From Streptomyces sp. Sge12 (GTDB lineage: Bacteria; Actinomycetota; Actinomycetes; Streptomycetales; Streptomycetaceae): DNA of 64,000 bases. Positions 7,982 to 18,020 of this stretch are shown here, in pieces (the stretch's first letter is position 1; every line of letters starts with the position of its first letter). The notes under the pieces are model-generated. The model searched no databases. It had not been told where the DNA came from and was given only the letters and a program-made list of their open reading frames with translations. The DNA lies in contig NZ_CP020555.1 in assembly GCF_002080455.1 (NCBI RefSeq), positions 4,545,501 through 4,609,500 of the forward strand, in the 5' to 3' direction. Position numbers and translations under genes: made by a program.

Positions 7982-9331
7982 CTAGGCCGACTTCGGGGTG
8001 ACCCAGACCTGGCGCTTGTTCGTGTTCGCCGCGTAGAGCTGCACCACGGTGCCGTTGGCGGTCGCGCCGCCGGTCACGTCGAGGACCTTGCCCGATGCCA
8101 CGTGGACGATCTGGCCCTTGGCGTTGACGGACCAGCGCTGCGCGGCCGATCCGTTGCAGTCGTGGAGGCTGATCTTGTTGCCGTTGGTGCTCGCGTTGCG
8201 CGCGTTGTCCAGGCACTTCCCGAACGCGCGGAACGTGCCGTCCTTGCCCAGGATCCACGACTGCGCGGCGGAGCCGTTGCAGGTGTAGAGCTGGATCTGC
8301 GTGCCGTTGGCCGCCTTGCCGCCCTTGACGTCCAGGCACTTGGCGCCGATCCCGGTCACCCGCCCCTGCGGGGACAGCGTCGCCCCGGCGCCGGCCGCGA
8401 GGCGCCGCAGGCCCTGCACGTCGAACTGCTGGACGTAGGTGCCCGCCCGCTTGTCCTGGTAGGCGTAGGTGGGGGAGCACATGACCGGGAACTGGCCCGA
8501 GTCGGTGCCCTTGACGCAGTCGCCCTTGGTCAGGCTGCGGTTGGCGTGGGTCAGGCCGAGCGTGTGCCCGAGCTCGTGGCTGACGTGGTTGCGCATGTAC
8601 GTCTCGCCCATGGCGGCGGTCGGCTTGCCGGCCGCGGTGAAGAACGAGTCGTCGATGTAGGCGTGTCCGCTGGTCACGGTCTCGGCCACGGAGGAGCTGG
8701 TGAAGCCGCAGCTGAGGTTGGCGGTGCCCGTGCCGTCGCGGACGACCTTCCAGCCCGTGCTGCCCATGCTGCCTTCGCCGGCCGGCGGGACGCACGGGCG
8801 GTGCAGCACGCCCACGACGACCTCGCCCTTCGGTCGGACGTAGTCCCAGCCCACCGGCTTCGTGTCGACGGCGACCGGCAGGTTCGTGATGCGCCGCAGG
8901 TCGGCGGCGGAGGCCTGCACGTACGGACCCAGCCAGTCCGCGGACTTCTGGTCGTAGAACTTGATCGTGTAGCCGGTCTGCAGCCACTTGGTCGCGCCGC
9001 TCAGCTTCCAGCCCTCGCCCTGCGGCGGGGCGGCCGCGGCGGCCGCGGACGACCTCGCGGCGGTCCGGGAGGGGTCGGCGCCGAGCGACATGACCCCGTT
9101 CTTGAAGACCGTGCCGTCGCTGCCGTGGAGGGCGGAGTCCTCGGCGTGGGAATCGAGTGCCTCCGCGGCCGGCGGCAGCGCGGCCCCGGCGGTCCCTGTG
9201 GTGTCGGCGCTCGTGACGCTCCCGGTGTCCTCGGTGCCGAACGCGCTGGACGGGAGTTGCAGGCTTCCCACGATCGCGGCCGCGGCCGCCACGGCAACCA
9301 GGGATATCCGGTGCTTGCCTGTCAGTCGCAC
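7982..9331 (-). CDS. Secreted metzincin-like metalloprotease with ricin B lectin domain
   Basis: The chosen GTG (9331) gives a 449-residue preprotein; the frame stays open to 9415 but that extension lacks signal-peptide character. A signal peptide (RLTGKHRISLVAVAAAAAIV) opens the chosen form. The catalytic domain carries HELGHTLGLTH, the zinc motif HExxHxxGxxH of metzincins with a snapalysin-like flavour, and several Cys. The last 130 residues form a ricin-type beta-trefoil with three repeats marked CLDVKGG/AQSW, CLDNARN/AQRW and LDVTGG/RQVW. It is probably exported, binds sugar polymers and cleaves protein. No dedicated inhibitor gene is adjacent. Confidence 0.88.
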   Translation of the reverse strand: MRLTGKHRISLVAVAAAAAIVGSLQLPSSAFGTEDTGSVTSADTTGTAGAALPPAAEALDSHAEDSALHGSDGTVFKNGVMSLGADPSRTAARSSAAAAAAPPQGEGWKLSGATKWLQTGYTIKFYDQKSADWLGPYVQASAADLRRITNLPVAVDTKPVGWDYVRPKGEVVVGVLHRPCVPPAGEGSMGSTGWKVVRDGTGTANLSCGFTSSSVAETVTSGHAYIDDSFFTAAGKPTAAMGETYMRNHVSHELGHTLGLTHANRSLTKGDCVKGTDSGQFPVMCSPTYAYQDKRAGTYVQQFDVQGLRRLAAGAGATLSPQGRVTGIGAKCLDVKGGKAANGTQIQLYTCNGSAAQSWILGKDGTFRAFGKCLDNARNASTNGNKISLHDCNGSAAQRWSVNAKGQIVHVASGKVLDVTGGATANGTVVQLYAANTNKRQVWVTPKSA

Positions 9332-9498
9332 TTGGTCACTGCCTCTCGTCGGAAACCACTTCCCGCCGGCTTTGCGATCGCACTGGCGGCGGAAATCGAA
9401 GCGATGATAGATCAATAAGCCAAAGAGGCTTGCACACAGTGCAGTTGGCGCCGTCGGGGGCGGAGGCGGACGGCCTGCGGGCGGCCTAGCATCGGGCC

Positions 9499-9993
9499 GT
9501 GCCCCGAATCCAGTTGCTGCGCTTCGACCACGCCCCGGCCCTGCTCGCGTTCGAGCGGGAGAACCGGGCCTACTTCGCCGCGTCGGTGCCCGACCGCGGG
9601 GATCGCTATTTCGCCGACTTCGACCAGCGGCACGCCGCGCTGATGGCCGAACAGGCCACCGGGGCCTGCTTCTTCCACGTGCTGGTGGACGGCGCCGGCG
9701 AGGTGCTGGGCCGGGTCAACCTCGTGGACGTGGCCGACGGCGCGGCCGAGCTCGGGTACCGGATCGCCGAGAAGGCCGCCGGCCGGGGGCTGGCCACGGC
9801 CGCGGTACGGGAGGCCCGCGGGCTGGCGGTCGCGCAGTACGGGCTGACCGTGCTGCGGGCGGTCACCACGCTCGACAACCCGGGCTCGCGCGCGGTGCTG
9901 GCCCGCACGGGGTTCGTGCCCACCGGTGAGGTCGACCTGGACGGCCGCCCGGGCCTGGCCTTCGCGTGCAACCTGCTGGTCGAAACAGGGTGA
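9499..9993 (+). CDS. GNAT N-acetyltransferase, RimJ/RimL-like
   Basis: A 164-residue cytoplasmic acetyltransferase. The order of elements fits GNAT: strand pair VLGRVNLVDV..AELGYRI, then the acetyl-CoA pyrophosphate loop AAGRGLAT near residue 95, then VLRAVTTLDNPGSRAVLARTGF, the typical final motif of protein or small-molecule N-acetyltransferases. The acceptor (ribosomal protein, antibiotic or amino acid) cannot be told. It is a single gene, co-directional with the serine protease 77 bases downstream. Confidence 0.88.
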   Translation: MPRIQLLRFDHAPALLAFERENRAYFAASVPDRGDRYFADFDQRHAALMAEQATGACFFHVLVDGAGEVLGRVNLVDVADGAAELGYRIAEKAAGRGLATAAVREARGLAVAQYGLTVLRAVTTLDNPGSRAVLARTGFVPTGEVDLDGRPGLAFACNLLVETG

Positions 9994-10070
9994 CGAGGGG
10001 CCGGGGGCCGTCCGCGTTCTTGCACCCACCCCCGCCGCCGGGGCATGCTTCGCCAGGGTGAAGCGGAAGG

Positions 10071-10934
10071 ATGATCATGTCGGTGGACAAGCGGACCGTC
10101 GTGACGGCGGTGCTGTGTGCGGTTGCGGCCCTGGGGGCGTCCGCCGCAGTGGCGAAGCTGGTGCCGCCGCCGGAAGCGGTGCCGGCCGCACGGGCGAAGG
10201 CCGCGCCGACCGCCTCACCGACGGGACCGTCGTCGCGATCGCAAGCGGCGAAGCCCCAGCTCTCGCCGCCTCCCGGCAGCACCCTGCCGCCGGCCGTCAC
10301 CCCGCCGCCCGGTGGGCCCGCGGCCTTCACCGGAGCCCTGTTCACCGACGGCCTGAACAGTGACCACTTCTGCACCGCCACCGTGGTGAGCAGCCCCGGC
10401 CGCAACATGATCATCACCGCCGGGCACTGCCTGCTCGAAGGGGACCAGAGCGGCGGCAGCGCCGTCTTCGCGCCCGCCTACGCCAACGGGGTCGCCCCGT
10501 ACGGCACCTGGAAGATCGAGCAGGTCTTCGAGGACGACCGGTGGGCCGAGGGGACGGACGACGACTACGACCTCGCCTTCGCCCGGCTGGCTCCGGACGA
10601 CAAGGGCCGCACCATCGAGGACGTGACCGGCGCGGCCGCGCTCGACACCAGCGGTCGCGCGGGCGAGGAGGTCACCGTGACCGGCTATCCCGCCGACCGC
10701 GGGGTTCCCCGTACCTGCACCTCGGTCGCCGTCCGCGAGAGCGCGACCCAGCAGCGCTTCGACTGCGCCGACTTCCCGGGCGGCACCAGCGGCAGCGCGT
10801 GGATCGCCCGCGACGGGAAGATCATCGGCATCCTCACGGGCGGCGACACGGACGACGTGTCGACCAGCACGGTCCTCGGGGAGTACGCGGCCTCGCTGTA
10901 CGCCAAGGCCACCGCGAAGCCCGCCAAGTCCTAG
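10071..10934 (+). CDS. Secreted trypsin-like serine protease
   Basis: A 287-residue protein with an N-terminal hydrophobic segment (VVTAVLCAVAALGASAAVA), then a Pro-rich linker and a chymotrypsin-fold domain of the V8/S1 type. The catalytic triad is visible: His in TAGHC, Asp in DYDLAFARL and Ser in GGTSGSAW. A pair of Cys brackets the nucleophile region. It probably acts outside the cell, anchored or released. The start may be the first ATG or the third codon, also ATG. It converges on the NUDIX gene with a shared terminator. Confidence 0.9.
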   Translation: MIMSVDKRTVVTAVLCAVAALGASAAVAKLVPPPEAVPAARAKAAPTASPTGPSSRSQAAKPQLSPPPGSTLPPAVTPPPGGPAAFTGALFTDGLNSDHFCTATVVSSPGRNMIITAGHCLLEGDQSGGSAVFAPAYANGVAPYGTWKIEQVFEDDRWAEGTDDDYDLAFARLAPDDKGRTIEDVTGAAALDTSGRAGEEVTVTGYPADRGVPRTCTSVAVRESATQQRFDCADFPGGTSGSAWIARDGKIIGILTGGDTDDVSTSTVLGEYAASLYAKATAKPAKS

Positions 10935-10974
10935 CCGGTCCACGGGGCTACGCGAGCAGCCCCAGGTGGACCGG
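10935..10974. terminator. Shared bidirectional terminator, protease/NUDIX
   Basis: Arms CCGGTCCAC+GGGGCT (10935-10949) and AGCCCC+GTGGACCGG (10958-10974, with a 2-nt bulge) enclose an 8-nt loop. The hairpin covers the 3' ends of two convergent genes and overlaps the NUDIX stop codon. Confidence 0.7.
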
Positions 10975-11391
10975 TTCCGCCGGGATGTCGGCCAGCAGCT
11001 CCGGCAGGCGCGGCGGCCACACCGGTTCGCCCAGGGTGGCCAGGTGCTGCGGGGAGAGCCACCGCCAGTGGATGTCCGGGGCCTCCAGGACCGGTTCGCG
11101 GCGCGGGCCCGTGGTGACGTAGATGTGCTCGTGCTGGCGGACCGGGACCCCCTGGTACGTGAAGTCGTGCTCCCAGGTGCAGAGCAGCCGTTCGGGCTCC
11201 AGGTCGGTCCAGCCGGTCTCCTCGCGCAGCTCGCGCCGCACGCAGTCCTCGGGGCTCTCACCGGGATCGATACCGCCGCCGGGCGGCAGCCAGTGGATGC
11301 CCACCTCCACGTTGTCCTCGCGGAAGAGGAACACGGACCCGGTGGGGGACAGGATGACAACGCGCGCCGCGTGACGTGGAGTTCGCCTCAT
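10948..11391 (-). CDS. NUDIX hydrolase
   Basis: A 147-residue cytoplasmic pyrophosphohydrolase. The NUDIX box is complete at about residues 38-60: GGGIDPGESPEDC followed by VRRELREETGW, matching Gx5Ex7REUxEExGU with all metal-binding Glu present. Members hydrolyse nucleoside diphosphate derivatives, but this sequence does not define the substrate. It is a single gene, convergent with the protease. Confidence 0.92.
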   Translation of the reverse strand: MRRTPRHAARVVILSPTGSVFLFREDNVEVGIHWLPPGGGIDPGESPEDCVRRELREETGWTDLEPERLLCTWEHDFTYQGVPVRQHEHIYVTTGPRREPVLEAPDIHWRWLSPQHLATLGEPVWPPRLPELLADIPAEPVHLGLLA

Positions 11392-11527
11392 CGATTCACT
11401 GTACGCCGGTGATCGGGCCTGGGGGACGGGCTCGTACCTGGCCTTTTGGGCCGTGTGCCCGCCCGTCCCCCCCGGATCCGATGGCCCGGACTCCGGATCC
11501 CCCGGACCCCGGACCCCGACCCCGGAC

Positions 11528-12754
11528 CTACGCCGCCGCCAGCGCCAGCGTCGGGGACAGCCGGGCCGCGCGCACCGCCGGGTAGAGCCCGGCCAGGGTG
11601 CCGATCACCAGCGTCGAGGCGAAGCCGCCGGTCACCGCCCAGAGCGGGACCACCCAGGGGAGGTCGCCGGCGCGGGCGTACACCGCCGTGGCGGCACCGC
11701 CGAGGGCGATGCCCGCCAGGCCGCCGAGACCGGACAGCAGCAGGGACTCCGTCACGAACTGGATCCGGATCTGGCCCTTCGTGCCGCCCAGGGACCGCCG
11801 CAGGCCGATCTCGTGGCGCCGCTCCAACACCGAGATGATCATGGTGTTGGCGACGCCGACCCCGCCCACCAGCAGCGCGATCCCGCCGAGCCCCAGCAGC
11901 AGCGTGCTGAACGCGCCCTCCGTGGCCGCCTTCGCCTGGAGCGCGGCCGAGGGGTCGCTGACCTGCACCGCGCTCGGGGTCTGCGGGTTGGCCGTCTGCG
12001 GGATCAGCTTGCGGACCGCCGCCACCCGGTCGTCCGCCGACCGCTCGTACACCGCCGTCGGGTGACCGCCGAAGCCCAGCAGCTGCTCGGCCGCGTCCCA
12101 CCCGATCAGCGCGGAGCGTTCGATCTCCGGCGCCAGCGGGATCGGCTCCAGGATGCCGATCACCGTGAAGTACCGGCCGCCGATGAAGACCTGCTGGCCC
12201 GGTTCGGCGATGCCGAGCCGGCGCGCGGAGACGTCCCCGAGCACCACCGAGGGGTAGCGGCCGGTGGCGGCGTTGAGCCAGGTGCCGCTCGCCGTCCGGG
12301 CGCGCAGGGTGCCCAGCAGGTCGTCCTTGGCCGCCTTGAGCACGATGCCGCCCGTCTCCCCCTTCGGGATGTTCTCCGACCGGCGTACGGACTCGGCGAC
12401 GTCACCCGTGGTGCCGACCGACTCGACTCCCGGGATCCGGGAGATCATGCCGGGCGCTTCCTTGGGCAGCTTGGTGTCCTGCCCGGTGAACATGCCCTCG
12501 CCCGGCTTGGCGACCAGCATGTTGGTGCCGAGCTTGTCGAGTTCCCGCAGCAGCTTCGCCTGGCTGGAGGAGGAGATGCCCACCACCGCGATCATCGTCG
12601 CGATGCCGATGGCGATGCCGAGCGCGGACAGGAACACCCGCATCGGGCGGGCGCGCAGGCCCGCCGATCCCACGTGCAGGACGTCCCGCGGGGACAGCCT
12701 CGGCGGCGTCAACCGCCGGGCGCGCGCCCGCCCCCGGCCGTCGGCGCGGCTCAT
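11528..12754 (-). CDS. MacB/FtsX-type ABC transporter permease
   Basis: A 408-residue membrane protein. A first transmembrane helix (PMRVFLSALGIAIGIATMIAVV) is followed by a large extracytoplasmic domain of about 220 residues. Three more helices sit at the C-terminus, in FtsX arrangement, including GVANTMIISVLERRHEIGLRRSLGG, the loop contacting the ATPase. It is the last gene of a four-gene unit and overlaps the ATPase gene by 4 bases (ATGA). MacB-type systems use ATP to drive periplasmic or extracellular steps, often antimicrobial-peptide or lipoprotein handling. Confidence 0.92.
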   Translation of the reverse strand: MSRADGRGRARARRLTPPRLSPRDVLHVGSAGLRARPMRVFLSALGIAIGIATMIAVVGISSSSQAKLLRELDKLGTNMLVAKPGEGMFTGQDTKLPKEAPGMISRIPGVESVGTTGDVAESVRRSENIPKGETGGIVLKAAKDDLLGTLRARTASGTWLNAATGRYPSVVLGDVSARRLGIAEPGQQVFIGGRYFTVIGILEPIPLAPEIERSALIGWDAAEQLLGFGGHPTAVYERSADDRVAAVRKLIPQTANPQTPSAVQVSDPSAALQAKAATEGAFSTLLLGLGGIALLVGGVGVANTMIISVLERRHEIGLRRSLGGTKGQIRIQFVTESLLLSGLGGLAGIALGGAATAVYARAGDLPWVVPLWAVTGGFASTLVIGTLAGLYPAVRAARLSPTLALAAA

Positions 12755-13491
12755 GACGCCACCCCCGCCGGGCTCCGCAGGTCCGCCACGATCTCCCCGT
12801 CGCGGATCCGCACCTGCCGCGGCAGGCTCGCCGCGATCTCCTGGTCGTGGGTGATCACCGCGATGGTGGCCCCGTCCCTGTTCAGCTCGCGCAGCAGCTC
12901 CATCACCGATTCCCCGGACGCCGTGTCCAGCGCGCCCGTCGGCTCGTCGGCCAGCAGCAGGTCCGGCGAGCCCGCGACCGCCCGGGCGATCGCCACGCGC
13001 TGCTTCTGCCCGCCGGACAGCTCGTGCGGGCGGTGGTCCATCCGGTCCCCGAGACCCACCCGTTCCAGTGCCTGGGCCGCCCGGCGCAGCCGCTCGGCCC
13101 GCGAGAGGCCGCTGTACAGCAACCCCTCGGCGACGTTCGCCCGGGCGCTGATGCCGGGCACCAGGTGGAAGGACTGGAAGACGAAGCCGACGTGCCGGGA
13201 GCGCAGGGCCGACAGGGCACGGTCCTTGAGGGTCGCGATGTCGTACCCGGCGATCCGTACGCCGCCCGCCGTCGGGCGGTCCAGGGTGCCGACGATGTGC
13301 AGCAGGGTGGACTTGCCGGATCCCGACGGGCCGACGATGGCGAGGAGTTCCCCGGCGGTGACCGTCAGGTCGACCCCGCGCAGGGCCGCGACCCCGCCCG
13401 GATACTCCTTGGTGACCCCGGTCAGCTCCACGACCGTGTCCGGACGGGGCGTCGGGCCCGCCGCCGGTTGCGTCGTCGTCATGTCCGTCAC
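12751..13491 (-). CDS. ABC transporter ATP-binding protein, MacB/LolD type
   Basis: A 246-residue ATPase with Walker A GPSGSGKST, signature ELSGGQKQRVAIARA, Walker B LLLADEPTGALD and the switch His in VITHD. The sequence between signature and Walker B matches the LolD/MacB class that pairs with FtsX-like permeases. The GTG start overlaps the stop of the fusion-protein gene (GTGA), and the stop overlaps the permease start, so translation is probably coupled. Confidence 0.94.
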   Translation of the reverse strand: MTDMTTTQPAAGPTPRPDTVVELTGVTKEYPGGVAALRGVDLTVTAGELLAIVGPSGSGKSTLLHIVGTLDRPTAGGVRIAGYDIATLKDRALSALRSRHVGFVFQSFHLVPGISARANVAEGLLYSGLSRAERLRRAAQALERVGLGDRMDHRPHELSGGQKQRVAIARAVAGSPDLLLADEPTGALDTASGESVMELLRELNRDGATIAVITHDQEIAASLPRQVRIRDGEIVADLRSPAGVAS

Positions 13492-14594
13492 AGCTTGGGG
13501 ATCCCCACCTGCATGCCCTCCTCGAGGGCGTCGCCGGTCACCTCGACCCGGCCGTTGCCGAACATGCCCAGCTCGACCGGGACCTCACGGGCCCGGCCGT
13601 CCTCCACGACCTGGACGCCGAAGCCGCCGCCCGCGAGCGCGAGCAGCGCGTTGACCGGTACGGAGAGCACGCCCTTGCGGGTCTCGCCGGTCAGGCCGAC
13701 GGTCACCGGGGACTGGTCGGGGGCGTTCACCTCGGCGGGCTTGTCGAAGGCCACGGACACCTCGACCTTGGCCTTCTTGTCACCGCCCCCGCCACCGGAG
13801 CCGCCCGCGCCGCCGTTCTTGTCGTCGGGCTGCGCGGCGCCGCCCACCGAGTCGATCCTCCCGGTGGCGCTGCCGCCTCCCGGCAGCCGTACGGTCACCG
13901 GGTCGCCGGCCTTCACCGTGCCCGCCTTGGCCGCCTCCAGCTGGAATCGGACGATCCGCTCGGTGCCCGTCACCGTCAGCACCGGCTTGCCCGGCCCCGG
14001 TTCGTCACCGACCGCCGCGTCGTTCCCGCGCACCCGCTGCGGTCCCGAGGCGAAGGCGATGTCCTCCTTGCCGACCTCGCCCGTCTCCGCCGCCTTGTGC
14101 GCCTTCTGCCACCGCTTGACCGCCGTCGCCGTGCCCGCGGTGAAGACGCCGTCCTCGGGGTCGAGCCCGGTGCCGTGGCCGAGGGCCTGAAGGTTCCGCT
14201 TGAGCTGCTTGACGTCCTCGCCCTTGTCGCCGCTCTTCAGCGGCCGGTACATGGGGGTGGACCCGTACATGAGCCGTACCGCCCTGCCGTTGACCTCGTA
14301 GAGCTTTCCGTCCCGTTCCACCGCCGAGCCCTCGCCCGCGATCCACGTCAACACCCCGGGCCCGCCCGCGTTCAGCTTGCGCTCCTGCGCGTAGCCGAGG
14401 GTGCCCTCCACCTGGAGGCCCGAGCTGAGGTCGCCGCGCTTGACCGGTGCCGTGGCCGGCGGCAGCCCGCCGGACGCGCGCCGCTCCTGCCCGTCCGCGT
14501 CGTGCGCGGGCCGGTCCATGACGGCCCACCCGCCGCCCGAGACGGCCAGGACGGCGGCCAGTGAGCCCAGCAGCCACTTGGACCGCTTCCTCAT
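13488..14594 (-). CDS. Membrane fusion protein with peptidoglycan-binding domain
   Basis: A 368-residue secreted or anchored protein. The ATG at 14594 (MRKRSKWLLGSLAAVLAVSGGG) opens a single N-terminal helix; the frame runs further upstream only as a shadow of the lipoprotein gene. A PG_binding_1 domain is seen near 140-185 (DVKQLKRNLQALGHG, then DGVFTAGTATAVKRWQKAH). HlyD-like beta-barrel segments follow, with a Gly-rich linker. Such proteins connect FtsX-type pumps to the cell wall in Gram-positives. It overlaps the lipoprotein stop by 4 bases. Confidence 0.85.
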   Translation of the reverse strand: MRKRSKWLLGSLAAVLAVSGGGWAVMDRPAHDADGQERRASGGLPPATAPVKRGDLSSGLQVEGTLGYAQERKLNAGGPGVLTWIAGEGSAVERDGKLYEVNGRAVRLMYGSTPMYRPLKSGDKGEDVKQLKRNLQALGHGTGLDPEDGVFTAGTATAVKRWQKAHKAAETGEVGKEDIAFASGPQRVRGNDAAVGDEPGPGKPVLTVTGTERIVRFQLEAAKAGTVKAGDPVTVRLPGGGSATGRIDSVGGAAQPDDKNGGAGGSGGGGGDKKAKVEVSVAFDKPAEVNAPDQSPVTVGLTGETRKGVLSVPVNALLALAGGGFGVQVVEDGRAREVPVELGMFGNGRVEVTGDALEEGMQVGIPKL

Positions 14595-15079
14595 CGGGCG
14601 GTTTCGCACTTCTTCTGGGCCTCCTCGAAGGCCTTCTCCTGACCCTTGGGGATCTCGGTGGCGCTCTTCATGCCGCCGTTGTACTCGGGGTCCTTGAGGG
14701 CGACCCCGTTCTCGCGCATGCACCGGATCCACGCCAGCTCCTTGTCCTTCTCCTCCTGCGTGGGCTCCTTGCCGGCGCCGGTGCTCATCCCGCAGGCCTT
14801 CATGGCCTCCTGCATCTTCTGCGGGTCGGCGTCGCCGCCCAGCGTCATTCCGCGCGGGTCCTGGCCGGGCTCGGGGTCGGGGACGTCCATGCCGTGCTCG
14901 CGCAGGCACTGGCGCATCTTCACGGCGTTGTCGGCGACCGAGCCGTCGCCGCTGCTGCTGCCGCTCGAACCGCCGGAGGAGTCCTTCTTCCCCGCCGACG
15001 TGTCGTTCGCGCAGGCGGTGGCGAACAGGGTCAGCCCGGTGACGACCGCGGCCGTGGTCATGATCAGGGATCGCTTCAT
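14591..15079 (-). CDS. Lipoprotein with duplicated CxRExG motif
   Basis: A 162-residue lipoprotein. Signal MKRSLIMTTAAVVTGLTLF ends in lipobox ATAC, then a Ser/Gly linker. The mature part holds two similar segments, QCLREHGMDVPDPEPG and RCMRENGVALKDPEYNG, with two further Cys in MKACGM and KKCETAR. The duplication suggests paired motifs forming disulfides or binding a ligand. I recall similar lipoproteins next to MacB-like operons in Streptomyces, but the role is unknown. It is the first gene of the operon, divergent from the two-component system. Confidence 0.82.
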   Translation of the reverse strand: MKRSLIMTTAAVVTGLTLFATACANDTSAGKKDSSGGSSGSSSGDGSVADNAVKMRQCLREHGMDVPDPEPGQDPRGMTLGGDADPQKMQEAMKACGMSTGAGKEPTQEEKDKELAWIRCMRENGVALKDPEYNGGMKSATEIPKGQEKAFEEAQKKCETAR

Positions 15080-15169
15080 GGGGGCGAGCCTGCGGTGAAA
15101 GGGCCTTTCGCTTCCCTCTCGCACCCTGCTTACAACGGCGAAATGCCGATCTCGGGTAAAGAGGACGCC
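15080..15169. promoter_or_regulatory. Divergent promoter region, ABC operon / two-component system
   Basis: A 90-bp gap separates the lipoprotein and response-regulator starts. It contains the palindrome GAAAGG-G-CCTTTC (15097-15109). This is a likely place for the response regulator to act on both directions; no experimental match is known to me. Confidence 0.4.
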
Positions 15170-15828
<659 letters not shown>

Positions 15829-15832
<4 letters not shown>

Positions 15833-17148
15833 GCGGGCGCCGGATGCGGATCCGCCGGGTGCGGCTCGGCCGGGTGCGGCCCGGCCGGGTGCGGCTGCGC
15901 CTGATGCGCCCGCGACCCTCGGCAGGGCTGCTGCGGACCGAGCGCGGCCGCCTCACCGCCCTGTACGGGTCGCTGCTGCTCCTCGCGGGCGGCGGCCTGG
16001 TCGCGCTGGTCTACCTCCTGGTCGGCCAGGGCCTCTACGCGAGCGTCAGCGGGGCCGTTCGCACCGTCAGCCCGGCCTACACGGTCGAATCGCCCGGGCC
16101 CGTCCCGGGCCGGACCTTCGCCCCGGGCTGTCCCTGCCGGCCGGCGCAGAAGCTGCCCCCGGGGCAGACCCCCACGCCCGAGCAGCTCAAGAGCTACGCC
16201 TACACCCAGAACCTGTCGGACGCCGTCACCGACGCCACCCGGCACCGGCTGCTGATGTACTCCCTCCTCGCGCTGGCCGTCTTCGCCGTGCTGTCGATCT
16301 GGCTCGCCTGGTGGATGGCGGGCCGGGTGCTGCGCCCGGTCGGAGTGATCACCGAGACCGCGCGCCGCCTGTCCGGGGAGAACCTGGACGAGCGGATCTC
16401 CCTCGACGCCCCGCCCGGCGAGCTCAAGGAGCTGGCCGACACCTTCGACGCGATGCTGGGGCGGATGGAGCAGCTGGTCTCGGCGCAGCGGCGGTTCGCG
16501 GCGAACGCGGCGCACGAGCTGCGCACCCCGCTGGCCGTGCAGCGGGCGGCCGCCGAGATCGGGCTCGCGGGGGACCCGTCGCCGCAGAAGGTCGCGCGGA
16601 TCCGGGCCAAACTGATCGGGGTCGCGGACTCCAGCGAGCACCTCATCGAGTCCCTGCTGCTGCTCGCCGTCTCGGAGCAGGGTCTGGAGTCCACCGCTCC
16701 GGTGGACCTGGCGGCGCTCGCGGCGGCCGAGCTGGCGGCCTGCCCGCAGCAGGGGCTGACCGTCGTACGGACCCTCGCGCCGCTGACCGTACCGGGCGAC
16801 CGGACCCTGCTCGGGCACCTGCTGCGCAACCTGCTGATCAATGCGGTCCGTCACAACCGCCCCGACGGCCGGATCACCGTGTCCACGTCCACGGAAGGGG
16901 AACTGACGGTGTCGAACACCGGCCCGGTGATCGACCCGGCGGACGTACCGGGACTCCTGGAGCCCTTCCGCAGGCGCGCCGAACGGCAGCACACCGCAGG
17001 TGAGGGCGCCGGACTGGGGCTTTCGATCGTGGCTTCGATCGCACGTGCGCACGGGGCGGAGCTGAGCGCCGAGGCCAATCCCGCCCCTGGGGGCGGCCTC
17101 ACCGTCCGTGTGCGCTTCCCGAGTTCCGACGAGGCGCGCACGCCGTAG
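15829..17148 (+). CDS. Sensor histidine kinase
   Basis: A 439-residue membrane kinase from a GTG that overlaps the regulator stop (GTGA); an ATG five codons later is the alternative. The N-terminus is unusual: arginine-rich near-repeats (RRVRLGRVRPGRVRLRLMR) precede the first helix. Two transmembrane helices (about 45-67 and 145-168) flank an extracytoplasmic sensor of about 75 residues with a CPC pair. HAMP, then H-box AAHELRTPLAV (His229), N-box LLRNLLINAVRHN and G-box GEGAGLGLSI follow. It should phosphorylate the preceding regulator. Confidence 0.93.
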
Positions 17149-17189
17149 CCACCCGGGCTGCGAGGGCCTGCTGATGTACGGTCGGAGGA

Positions 17190-18020
17190 ATGAGCAAGCA
17201 CGCCCGAGCCCGCTCCCGCCCGTCCGGCAAGCCCCGTCCGATCCGCAGGACCCGCCGGGTGGCCCTCGCCGCCGCCCTGGGCCTGGCGACCTTCACGGCC
17301 GGCTGGGTGTACGTGGCCCAGGACCAGGACAAGGCCGCCGCCGCGCGGCCGCAGGCCCGCGCCGACGCCCGCCCGCAGGCCGAGGACCGTGCCGCGCGCG
17401 ACGCCCAGCGGGAGGCCGCACGGCGGGCCGCCGAACAGGGTCTGACAGGCGTCAGCGAGCAGACCCGGGCCCGGATTCCGGCCGAGTCCCGCCAGCTCAT
17501 CCTGGTCACCGGCAAGGCGGCGGACTCCTCGGAGTCCACCGCGGCCTTCTACACGCGCCCCGCGGCCGGCGCCGACTGGGTCAAGGCCGAGAGCTGGCCC
17601 GCCCGCAACGGGGCGAACGGCTGGTCCGTCGAACGCACGTACGGTGATCTGACGTCACCGCAGGGCGTGTTCGCCCTCACCGACGCGGGCGGCCTGCTGC
17701 CGAAGCCGCCGGGCACCCGGCTCCCGTACGACCGGGACAACGGCTTCGTCGCCACCGGGCTCGGGGTGAACGGGGAGTCCCTGGTGGGCTCCTTCGACTA
17801 TGTCGTCGCCATCGACTTCAACCGCAGGCCCGGCAGGTCCCCGCTGGACCCGGTCATGCCGGACGGTGAGGACAAGGGGGGCAACATCTGGCTCCACGTG
17901 GACCACGACGGCCCCTCGCAGGGCTGCGTCGGCATCCCGAAGGAAGCCATGAAGAAGGTCCTGGAGACCCTCGACCCCGCGGCGAAGCCGGTCATCGTGA
18001 TGGGGCCGGAAGGCTTCTGA
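17190..18020 (+). CDS. L,D-transpeptidase-like (YkuD) secreted protein
   Basis: A 276-residue protein with a good GGAGGA ribosome site. After a basic N-terminus, one hydrophobic helix (VALAAALGLATFTAGWVYVA) acts as signal or anchor, followed by an Ala/Arg/Gln-rich coiled segment (about 50-90). The C-terminal catalytic region ends with IWLHVDHDGPSQGCVGIP, which fits the YkuD pattern of His then S-x-G-C with Cys246 as nucleophile; canonical SHGC is here SQGC. It would act on peptidoglycan outside the membrane. Its 3' end overlaps the convergent membrane-protein gene by 29 bases. Confidence 0.78.
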   Translation: MSKHARARSRPSGKPRPIRRTRRVALAAALGLATFTAGWVYVAQDQDKAAAARPQARADARPQAEDRAARDAQREAARRAAEQGLTGVSEQTRARIPAESRQLILVTGKAADSSESTAAFYTRPAAGADWVKAESWPARNGANGWSVERTYGDLTSPQGVFALTDAGGLLPKPPGTRLPYDRDNGFVATGLGVNGESLVGSFDYVVAIDFNRRPGRSPLDPVMPDGEDKGGNIWLHVDHDGPSQGCVGIPKEAMKKVLETLDPAAKPVIVMGPEGF